Source of the DNA: Holacanthus passer
Taxonomy: Eukaryota; Chordata; Actinopteri; Pomacanthidae
Direction: 5' to 3'
Assembly (NCBI GenBank): GCA_025331565.1
Contig: JAFREQ010000043.1
Span: 6,209,001-6,273,000 of the forward strand
Length of the DNA stretch: 64,000 nucleotides
The position numbers and the translations under genes were made by a program. The notes beneath the pieces were generated by a model, which did no database searches, had not been told where the DNA came from, and saw nothing but the letters and a program-made list of their open reading frames with translations. Positions within the stretch are counted from its first letter, which is position 1. Each line of letters begins with the position of its first letter. Positions 27,201 to 37,056 of this stretch are shown here, piece by piece.

Positions 27201-30200
27201 CTTTACTATTTTTTTTTGCAAATTTGTGTCCAAACTCTGCATAAAACCATACATTTTCTAGAAATTTAGATTATAGATTTGACTTGTGGATTTTTTCTAA
27301 AACTTAACTGGCAAATGCTGTTAAATGTCCATCACAGTGTGTGTGGATGTGTCTCTGTGTGCCTGCCTGTAGGACTTCCTCCCATGAGAAAGTGGTGTCC
27401 ATGCTCCAGGGCAGCGGTGCCATGCCCACTCTGGTAGTGGAGGATGGTCCGCCTACTTTCACCCTGGCAGAACAGGACCTCGCAGGCAGCGTTCCCACTG
27501 AGCGTGCACGCTCCCCTGTTCTCAGCTCCCTGCAGTGGGTGGCAGAGATTCTGCCCCCCAGTATCCGGGTTCATGGCCGCACCTTCGGGCAGCAGCTGGA
27601 GCACCTGTTGACCATCCAGGAGAGGTACACCATCTGCAAGGCTCTGGAGAACTTCTTCCAGCACAGGTGAGCAAAGGGCCCTTAGGGGGAGTCGGGCGAG
27701 ATAGAGAGAGTCAAATCATGGATGTGAAGTGATGTGCAAGTGTCACAGTTCAGCAAGAGGGATCAAAATTGACTCCTATGGGAATAAAATTTTAGACAAA
27801 TCAAAATCTTTATGGTCAGTTATTTTTATACATTTCTGATCCATATTAAAAGGGGCACTCCAGTAATTTAGTATTGAAGTCTGGAGAAAGCTATTTCAAA
27901 GCTGAAACAACAGAGGGCAAGCCATACTAATTTTTTGTCCCTAGTACACTGGATCTACAGCCTACATTTTCCATAATGCAGCCATTAGCAACATTTCATT
28001 AGGCCCTTACTGCCTAGTCAATGCCCAAGTCTTTCAAAGTTTGTAATACATGCTGTCTGTTATAAATGTTTAGTCCCTAATCCTAAACAGAGATAACCTT
28101 GATGACATCATCAGAGTTACTTACTTTAAAAATCTCCCTCCAGAGCCATAGAAGACATTACACAACTGTTTTCACAGTTCTTACCCCTCGCCTTCGTGTG
28201 TAAAACAATTTGTCTCGTTTCCTGGATTACATGGCTGATAACACCCACGAGCTCATCTTTGACCTGTGCTATGATTTGCACAGGAATGTTGACACTCTGA
28301 TCGTGGATGTGTTCCCGGTGCTGGATACTCCAGCCAAGCAGGTGATCTGGCAGTTTGTTTATCAGCTGCTGACGTATGAGGAGCAGGAACACTGCCAGAG
28401 CAAGATCTCACGCTTTCTTGGATACAAAGCACCAGGTATGTACATGTATTAGTCCCTTTTAATTTTTTGGTACATGTGCCTTTGGAGGTCTATGTGTAAA
28501 GTAATGAAAAGGGGTTTGTGTGTGTAACATGGACTCTGTCATTCGGGATCTTTGAATGAATTTACTGGTTAAGTCAAGTGCAATCAACTCAAGTGCTGCA
28601 GCCCTTCATACACTTTGCCTCTTCCTCTGCACTGCAAGTATTTGTGTGTGTTCCAGTTCCACCACCACCTCCACCTCCTCCCCCTCTTCCGGAGCCCGAG
28701 GTCGCCCCCGAGCCCCATCGACGTAGCAGCTCCATGAGGGTGACAGGGACCACGTACAGGAGCAGTGTGAGGGGACGTAGCTCTGACGACCTGGTCATTG
28801 GCACACACTTAGGCATGGGTACAGACCTTCATTATATTCATTAACATCAGTAGCAACACCATGATTCTTCATCACCATTATTATTTTTCGCATTCACACT
28901 ATCCTCATTATGCTCATCAACACTGTCCTGTTCAATCCTAGTTAGATAGTTGAACTTAAAATCTCTTTGCTTTTGTTTCCAGCTTCCAACTTTTACATGA
29001 TCAGTGTGGTTCATACTAGCTCAGTTCTTCCTGTTTATAGACTATTAGTTTAAAATATCCCCATGTGGCCAAAATCACTTGTTTTACTGATTGTTAGCCC
29101 AAATCAGCCCAAGCCTTCATCCTCAAAACCAGGACAGAGCTGGCTCCTTTTTGATCCTCTGGTGTCAGAACACAGTTAAATGTGCTCAGCTGCAGTTAAC
29201 GAACTCCGCTACCTGGGTTGTATTTCACTCATACTAATGGGTGTATTGTCACAGGCCTCCGTGCAGAGCCAATGCTGGAGACAGGGATGAGGTTGGCCCC
29301 AGGAGAGAGACAGTCAGGAGATGGTACTTCCCTTCCCGAGACACCCAACAACCTCACCAATGTATGTACCAAAGCCCATCCTCAGGGAAAAAGCTGCAAT
29401 AAATATCAGCTTAGGAATCATCATCATGAGGGCAAGAGGTCTCACTCTGGTTTCTTTGTACATTTCCATCACACAAGCTGTCAGCAGTGTACGCTGAACT
29501 GGAGAACATGTATTCAACCAAGAGGTCCAAGTCTCTGAAGAGTCGTCCTCCTCCTGCCCCTGAGAGTTTGCTGGATCTGGAGCCTCCCTCGCGCACAGCC
29601 TCCCCTACAATACATGCAAACACAGGTAGCTGAAAGTACATTTACACCAAACTGATAGCAGCTGGAAATATATTTAGCTGATATACTGTATGAAATGACT
29701 GCATGTTTGAGTGTGTGTAAGAGAGAGAGAATCACAAAATGTTTAATAAGTGCTGCAGTGCAAGAATGTTAAATCCCAAGGTGGCCAACCCATTTCTTAA
29801 CAGAATATCCTTGAATTTTATATTGACACAATTTTTATGAATTTATGCTGTACCTAAATATACAGCATAGCAGAGTTTCAAAACAAGCCACTGCTCTCAG
29901 TCTGTTTTTCAGCCAGGCTTAGTTTTAGTTTTGTTAGATTATGACCTGAGTAGGAAGGTCAGAGCTGGTGTCACACATGTGGGGAGGGATCCACTGACCC
30001 ACTGATACCTCGATATAGAGCAAATCTTTAATATGTTGCCATCTTTAACTTGATTCGCTCTGTCCATGGCTTGTCTCCCTGCAAGACTCACCTGTTTCCC
30101 CCAGATTGGGATGCAGAGAGCACATCCTCTCCTTCAGTCTCCATCAGGCAGGACCAGGTTGCAGTGAGGTAGATTGTAGTTGAATAAAGTCCAGAAACAC

Positions 30201-33200
30201 TTAAGCTCATAAGGAGGATATGGTGATGGTGGAAGTGGAACAAGAAAACACACAGTTAAAAAGCTCCTATAGTCAAAAATGTGTGTGGTTCCTCTGGGAG
30301 ACATGTTCAGATTTTGTGCAGAACCAGATTCTCTAATTGCAGAACTTTTCACATTTTTTCCATTGTAGGATTAAAGTGTCTTATTTCTTACTTACAGACA
30401 ACACATGGATTCACATGCACTTTATGAAATCTTCAGATTCTCTTGAAAAGTGTAGATATATTAAAAAAAAAAAAACAGTATTGAACTGTTTATGAAGGGC
30501 AAAGTACTTCTGCATGGAATCTATGTGTACAAATGCCGGATGAAACCTGACAACACTGAACTAATTGATTTGTCAGAGGCTCGATCATTGATAGCTTTTA
30601 TGTATTTGTTCTATTTTAACCTCTCAACGTCAATTTAGCTGTGATGAAATAACCGAACATGGTATGTCTATTCCATATTTCAGGTAGCCGTAAAGGCCCG
30701 CCACCACCTACGTCCTGGCCGGAGCCTCTCCCCAGCCCCCCTGCAGCCCAGTTCTATCCATCAGGGCTGACCAGCCAAACGAGTGGGGAGTCCAACCCCT
30801 ACATCAGCCTGGACAGTCCCCCTCCATCACCTCCAGAGCCCCCTGACTACCCATCGAGCCCCCCCGTCCACCGCAGCAACAAGCGACGTTACACCTTCTC
30901 CAAACCGCCACGCTCAGAGGACACAGATCGCTTTCTGGATGCACTGAGCGAGCAGCTGGGACAGAGGGTGGCCATCGTTGATGACTTCCTGACACCTGAG
31001 AATGACTATGAGGAGGTAGAGTCACAGGAATACATGTCTCAGTTATATGAAGTAGCTCTGAAGCCTCATTTAAAAAGATAATTGTGAAATTAAACTAGAA
31101 ATACTACAAACTACTATTTGCAAATGAATTGTTTGTGTAAAATTGCAATACAAACAGCCTCACAAAAGAGATACAGACAGATAAACTTTCTCTGTATGTT
31201 GTCCTGTATATTTTGTTTTTCTGGTGAAGTTTCACAGTCTACTACTTGACCTCAAACAGCCATTAAAACACACGTATTTTAAGATTTTGCATTTGGGTTA
31301 ACACCCTCATGTTTTAGCCAATAAGAGAATCAACAAATTCTTGACAAGTGTACCAAAATAATTTCACAAGTTGCACTTTGACGTTAAAGGACTAATGAAG
31401 TGTAATTGGTGTTAATGCCAGGATATTGTGCAGATGGGCTTCCCAGATGAGGAGGATGAGGATAATGAAGAGGATTTGGTGGTGGATGAAGATGAAAATG
31501 GAGGTTTTGTGGCTCCAGAGCTCAGCAGCCCAAGTGATATTCAAAGCAGTAGTGGAGAAGAGAATGCCTCCTCCCTCACCTACTCTTCCTCCTCTGACCA
31601 CATCCCTCCGCCCCCAATGACTCCTCCGCCACCCCCGCCTGTTCAGTTCAATGACCCGCCACCTCCTCCCCCTCCGGCACCTGCACAGACTCAGCACCAA
31701 CAACAGCAACAGCAGCAACAGATCACCTACACCCCTGAACACTCCCCGAGAGCGTATGTGCCCATCCGCCGGAAATCTGGCCCCCCGCCCCCACCTCCAC
31801 CCCGCAGTAATCCACCACCTAAACGCCACTCCTTACATAAAGTGCTGCCCACAAGAGAGGACCTGCAGGTCCATGCTACCATACAAGAGCTGAAGGCCTA
31901 CCAAGAACAACAAGTCTACCAGGAAAGACAAGCCTATGAGGAGCAACAAGCATATAAGGAGAGGCAAGCGTTTGAGGAGCAGAAAGCGTATGAAGAACAA
32001 CAACTGTTCCAAGAGCAGCAGGCTTACCAGGAACAGCAGGCCTATCAGGAGAAACTTTTCAAAGAGAGACAGGCTTATGAAGAGCAGAAGGCGTACGAGG
32101 AGCAGAAAGCTTTTGAAGAGCAACAACTATACCAGGAGCAGCAAGCCTACCAGGAAAGACAAGCATATGAACAGCGCCAAGCCTACCAAGAACAAAAAGC
32201 GTATGAACAGCGTCAAGCCTACAAGGAGCAAAAAGCATTTGAGGAGCTTCAGGCCTACCAGGAGCAAAAAGCTTACGAAGAGCGTAAAGCTTACGAGGAA
32301 CAAAAAGCTTATGAGGAGCGTCAAGCCTACGAGGAGCAACAAGCGTATCAAGAGCAACAGATGCAACAGATCTACCAGACCCACCACTCGATGCCTAACC
32401 AGCCAACACAGCAGAAAGCCCACTCGCCACTGCCTCTCCAACAACTGCACCAGTCTTTACCCCCACTCCCCTCTCCAGATTCTGCCCATCACCACGCTAA
32501 CCATCCTCTGTATTTGATGCGCCAAGCACAGCAGCAACAGGCCCACCAGAGTCATCACCATCGACGTCAGTCCCGCTCAGCCCCCTCTCCACACCAGCCG
32601 TCACCCCAACCAACAGCCCACCCCGGCCAACAAGGTCAGTACTCTGAGGGCATCTACCAAAGCCACCAGGGTATGAGACACCAGCCCCATCATTCTTCTG
32701 CAGAGATGCTCCACCAGATGCATCCAGCACCAGCCCATCACTCCTCCGCAGAGATGCTACATCAGATGCAACAATCCCAGGCCCACCACTCATCTGCAGA
32801 GATGCTCCAGCAGATGCAACAAACCCATGCCCACTACTCATCATCGGAAATGCTCCACCAAGTGCACAAAACCAAGGCGCATCACTCCTCAACAGAAGTT
32901 CTGCAACAAGCTCACCAGATCCAGCAAATGCAGCCCCACCACTCCTCAACTGAACTTCTCCACCAAGCTCACCAGATGCATCGGGGACAAGCGCACCATT
33001 CATCCACTGAGCTACTCCATCAAATACACAAACCCCAGGCCCACCACTCCTCTACAGAGCTGCTCCATCAAGCCCATCAGATGCACCAAACTAAGCCCCA
33101 TCACTCCTCCACTGAGCTTCTGCATCAAGCCCAGCAAGAGCCTGCCTCCCTCCCAGTTCAGCTAAACCGGGACAGCCACTCCCATCAGAGCCGGAGGAGT

Positions 33201-36200
33201 CTTAAAGGCCATCATCAGACCCAAGTGTCCCCACAAGGGAGGCACCAAGAGCAGCAGATCCACCAAACCCATCATCCACAGCCCACCAAACCCTCCCCCC
33301 AAAGACCCCACTCCATCCAGCAGACCCACCACCACTCGAGCACACCTCAGATCCATCACATCCACCATATGACCCCACAACCCCCTCCTCAGGACTATCA
33401 ACACCAGATTCACGTCATCCACCCTCCCCAGCAGCCCCACAGGCCTCAGCCCCTCCTCTCCACCTTTCAGCCCCTCCAGCCGCACCAGCCCACCCTCTCC
33501 ACTTTCCAGCCTCTGCCCCAACACCACCAATCCCAGCACCAGGTCCAGTCCTCCACCCAAGCCACCCGTCCGCAGTCCCAGCCCTCACATCATCTGCTGC
33601 AGTCGCCACACCAGCCCCAAAATCAGTCCCACCATAAGCAGTCCCACGGCCAACCCCAGTCCCTCCCCCACTCTCTGTCTGACCCCTCAGAGCATCTGGA
33701 GCCCCCACCACCTCCACCCTTGCCCCCACCCTGCTCCCCTCCACCCTTGCCCAGACCTTCGCTCTCCAGGATGGACTCCAACCACATGAGCGTGAAGAGG
33801 TTGCGCTGGGAGCAGGTGGAAAACTCAGAGGGGACTATCTGGGGACAGGTGAGCTTTGTGGAATTCAGACATGGGAGCCTCTTAAAGGCTTCTTAAAGTA
33901 TAACACAGTGTAGATTTAGAATTTCAAATTGATAAAATAATCTAGCAGTCATGGAATTGTAATTCACATAGCACCGTTTTTGCATGTCTTTGGTAGCTGG
34001 GAGCAAATTCTGACTATGAAAAACTGCATGACATGGTGAAGTATCTGGATCTGGAGCTGCACTTTGGGACACAGAAGAGCTCCAGTGAGTACAAGTGGCT
34101 GTATTCATATCAGCAATGCTCTAAATGGAAGAACAGTTAAAGGAGTGTGTGCACAGTATATGGCCAGTATTTTAATGAGAGGTTATTTTTAATTGGATTT
34201 CTGTTTAGTCATGGAATCTACAGTATTTCACCCCTGAATTCTGTATCAGATCAAAAAAAAAAAAAACCTAAGGAAAAAAAAGTTGGGACCTAAGTTTATT
34301 CCACAGCTGTGCTCCTTGTAATTTGCTAACTTTCTTTACACTGTCTACTATGTACCTCCATAACACTGGGACAAGTTATTAACATGTGTCCTATTTTTAG
34401 TGCCTGCTCCAGAGCCGTCCCTCCAACCAGAAACCTTCAAGAAGAAAGATGTGATTGAAATTCTGTCCCATAAGAAGGCCTACAATGCCTGTAAGTATAA
34501 AATGATAATATAGTTCTATTATGTGTCTTTATTTTAAGTCTTCTGTTATTTTATAAATGTCACTTGTGATTCCTCTTTCTGTTCTTTTCTTATTAGTCCA
34601 AATATATGGGCTTATTTACAGTTTGAATGAGGAATTTTTAATCCCTGTTTATCGTCCATTCAACCTCCAGCCATCCTGATCGCCCACCTGAAGCTGTCTC
34701 CTGGGGAGCTGCGTCAGGTGCTCATGAACATGGTGACTGATAGGCTGGAGCCGGCCCACATCAAACAGCTGCTGCTGTACGCCCCAGATGCAGAGGAGGT
34801 CAAAAAGTACGAAGAGTACAGACAGGACCCCAGCAAACTCAGTGAGCCAGACCAGTTTGTGTTGCAGGTACAGTTGCATGTTCATACAAGTGGCTGTGTG
34901 GATTGAGTCTGTGTCATTGCCCATATGCTGTATTTGTGTTTGCCATCACGCATGTGTTTGCTTGTTGTCTGTGTTGTCCGTCAGATGTTATCAGTACCAG
35001 AGTACCAGACCCGCCTGCAGAGCCTCCTCTTCAAGTGTTCACTGCAGGAGAAGACGGAAGAGCTGAGAGGGGCTTACGACTGCCTCTACAAGGCTTCGGT
35101 GGAGCTGAAGACAAGCAAGAAGCTGGCCAAGATCCTAGAGGTAGCCCACTGTTCAGCAAAGTACATTAAAAATGAAAAATACTGTGCTGTTGTTTATAGT
35201 TTAAAAAACCCTGCTGTTAAGATGATGGTAAAATTTTGCATTTACGACTCTGTGTGATTTTGATAAGATACACAGCAACAAACAACCTCCCATTGTTATC
35301 AGATACGGAGAACAGTAAAGCACATTAATAAAAGTGTCTTCAGTTTTTGCCTCGAACAAATGATTTTTTTTTTTACATTGCAATGAAACAAGCCGTCAAG
35401 AACAAATGTCAGTGTTTAAAAACAGTTATCCATCAGCACATATGAGAGAAAAAAGATGTTGCATTTAAAAATGTGATAAAAAAAATTAGTTGACAGAGTT
35501 ACAGTTCTGCTTGCTGCTTTCTGTCTCTCTTTAGTTTGTGTTGGCGATGGGAAATTACTTGAATAACAGCCAGCCTAAAACCAACAAGACTACAGGCTTC
35601 AAGATCAACTTCCTTACAGAGGTACATCACACAGTACAGCAACATGTGACCAATGTTGGTGTTTTCTGAAGCAGTCTTTGTTGTCTTTATCACTGTATTA
35701 TGCTTGTAAAGTAAATGCATTCATTCAAATTCATTATATCCTCTGCAGTTGAGCACAACTAAAACGGTGGATGGGAAGTCGACGTTTCTACATATTCTGG
35801 TTAAGTCGTTATGTCAACACTTTCCTGATGTGTTGGATTTCTCCAAAGATTTAACCATGGTTCCTCTTGCAGCCAAAGGTATGTGCATGTTCCTTTGACC
35901 TCTGCTCTGAATTTACTGAACACTTATTCAAGATTTATTTGTTATTGTTTTTTCATGCTTGTCACTCATTTTACTTTCTTTCTCCATCTATTTTCCTGCT
36001 TGGCACACACACACCTGGCTGAAGTAAACCAGAGGGCTATCACATCAGATCTGAATGACCTTCATACGACCATCCAGGACATCCGCTCAGCCTGTCAGAA
36101 GATGCCTGCGACTGCTGAGGACCGTTTTGCTGTTGTCATGAGTGTATCCTTTACAAAACAGCCACAGAGAGACACGTGTCACTGACGTATGTAAGCTAAT

Positions 36201-37008
36201 GAAAAGACAAAGTTAATGTAGTAGAGATGATGAAACATTAATGTCCCTTGACTCCAGTATGTGCAGAACTTCCTGGAAAACAGTCATCCAGCAGTCCAGT
36301 CTCTGGAGTCCCTGCAGCAGAGAGCGATGGAAGAATTCAGCAAAACTGCCTCGTATTTTGGAGAAGACGGCAAAGCCACCAACACTGAGGCCTTCTTTGG
36401 TATCTTTTCTGAGTTCATGGGCAAGTTTGAGGTGAGCACACAAAACTATATTTATGTAATCCTGTGTAGTTGCTTCTCAGCTTTCCCCCAAAACAGTTCA
36501 ACATAATGGTTTAAAAAGCCTCTTTAATGGCTGCAAATAAACACTTGGTCTGTGTTTGATGATTACCTCATTACTTCCTAGATTTTCTACTCTGCAAATG
36601 TTTTTTAGAAAGGCCCATGCAGGGTGTTTAGTAATGAGCACAGCCAACATTTCATCAAAGATGTAGAGAGAAAGTCCACTGGGCTACAGTGCTAATAATG
36701 AGCTACTCGCAGCAGCAGGAGCAGTGTGTTGACACTGAGTGTTCAGCACTGACAGGCCGTTGTGTCTCAAATTTTTTCCCCAGAAGCCAGAGCTGAATAA
36801 AGAAAGCAGAATTTTAGGTTATTAAAGTTAAAGTTAAAGTTTAAAGTTATTAAATAAATGTGTATTAGATTAATGCATCTCACATTCAGTTTTTAATGTT
36901 TTCTTAAAAACCTGTTGTTTCTTTACCACAGAGAGCTCTCAGTGAGCAGCAAGCTGCAGAAAGCCTGAAGAGCCCCAGAAGTCCACGCATGGCCTCCCCA
37001 CTGGCCTG

Positions 37009-37012
<4 letters not shown>
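14521..37012 (+). CDS. grid2ip: Delphilin (GRID2-interacting protein), PDZ/HN/FH2 formin-type synaptic scaffold, complete and much enlarged
   Basis: Delphilin binds the glutamate receptor delta-2 C-terminus at parallel fibre-Purkinje cell synapses and contacts actin through its formin domain. Twenty-three exons: 14521-14602, 16192-16445, 16583-16915, 17001-17155, 25526-25801, 26815-26900, 27109-27178, 27373-27666, 28284-28435, 28657-28818, 29255-29361, 29478-29625, 30684-31015, 31422-33848, 33997-34084, 34401-34490, 34671-34867, 34985-35140, 35535-35621, 35749-35878, 36025-36143, 36258-36431, 36932-37012. All phases agree, giving about 1999 aa against roughly 1200 in mammals. PDZ1 is at about 33-110, PDZ2 at 113-190 (FGFTIVGD) and a harmonin-N-like helical domain at 224-274. 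RIFIPKKHRERFDEVV follows, then PDZ3 at about 367-445 (FGFTLRGH) and a second HN domain at about 475-567. A split FH1 (prolines near 877-905 and 1576-1600) encloses two peptide arrays. FH2 runs from about 1603 to 1975 (SVKRLRWEQVE, MGNYLN, KTVDGKSTFLH), ending MASPLAW. The start at 14521 gives a basic N-terminus and is the least certain point. Confidence 0.93.
19540..20045. repeat. Abundant percomorph interspersed repeat in grid2ip intron 4
   Basis: Phrases such as TTGGTGACCCCCTGACTTTT, GCACCACCATGAGGTTGACA, ACCTGCAAAACTAATGACAT and GTTAGCATTGTCATTGTCAG follow one another in the order I know from a very common percomorph repeat. The copy is diverged and noncoding. I cannot give its transposon class with certainty. 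Confidence 0.7.
24262..24294. repeat. (TG)n microsatellite in grid2ip intron 4
   Basis: A pure TG run of about 16 units is followed by an alternating purine-pyrimidine tail (CACGTGCGCG). Confidence 0.9.
25200..25525 (+). promoter_or_regulatory. Candidate alternative promoter/first exon for a short delphilin isoform
   Basis: ATG at 25515 has a good start context (CCCACCATGT) and is in frame with grid2ip exon 5, giving MFVRIFIPKKHR. The splice acceptor for the long form (AG at 25524-25525) lies inside this ORF, so the same exon could be used in two ways. TACGTCA, a CRE-like half site, lies at 25237-25243. A short mammalian delphilin that lacks the first PDZ is known. The promoter itself is inferred, not seen. 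Confidence 0.4.
27850..28035. repeat. Possible interspersed repeat in grid2ip intron 8
   Basis: AGGGGCACTCCAGTAATTTA at about 27851, followed by a CATTTTCCATAATGCAGCCA segment, resembles a known type of fish repeat in degenerate form. The assignment rests on memory of the first 15 bases only. Confidence 0.3.
31896..32360 (+). repeat. Coding tandem array: 26 hexapeptide units (A-Y/F-x-E/Q-x-Q/K) in delphilin
   Basis: Within grid2ip exon 14, residues about 976-1130 are 26 consecutive units of the type AYQEQQ, AYEEQK, AYQERQ, AFEEQQ or LYQEQQ. Every unit is 18 bp except one of 15 bp (AYQEK). Frame is kept throughout, with no stop. Unit codons differ freely at third positions (CAA/CAG, GAA/GAG, TAT/TAC) while the residue pattern holds. 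This argues against recent DNA slippage alone. The array is rich in Gln, Glu, Tyr, Lys and Arg and is probably helical or low-complexity. Confidence 0.95.
32688..33146 (+). repeat. Coding tandem array: 9 units of HHSS(A/T)E(M/L)LHQ, 16 or 19 residues each
   Basis: Residues about 1240-1392 of delphilin contain nine repeats starting HHSSAEMLHQ, HHSSTELLHQ or close variants. Six units are 16 residues long and three are 19, totalling exactly 153 codons. The early units carry Ala-Glu-Met and the later ones Thr-Glu-Leu, so the array looks like two blocks that expanded separately. The 19-residue units add an extra three residues (AHQ type). Confidence 0.95.

Positions 37013-37052
<40 letters not shown>
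37012..37052. repeat. (AC)n microsatellite directly after the grid2ip stop codon
   Basis: The TAA stop at 37010-37012 runs straight into a run of about 20 AC units that begins the 3' UTR. Further short CA runs follow near 37126-37141. Confidence 0.92.

Positions 37053-37056
<4 letters not shown>

Noticed and set aside
31833..32450. Leucine-rich minus-strand ORFs opposite the hexapeptide array
   Set aside because: They are the antisense of GAG/CAA-rich repeat codons, which read as Leu/Phe/Val in reverse. They have no start context and no family resemblance, while the plus strand is the delphilin exon.
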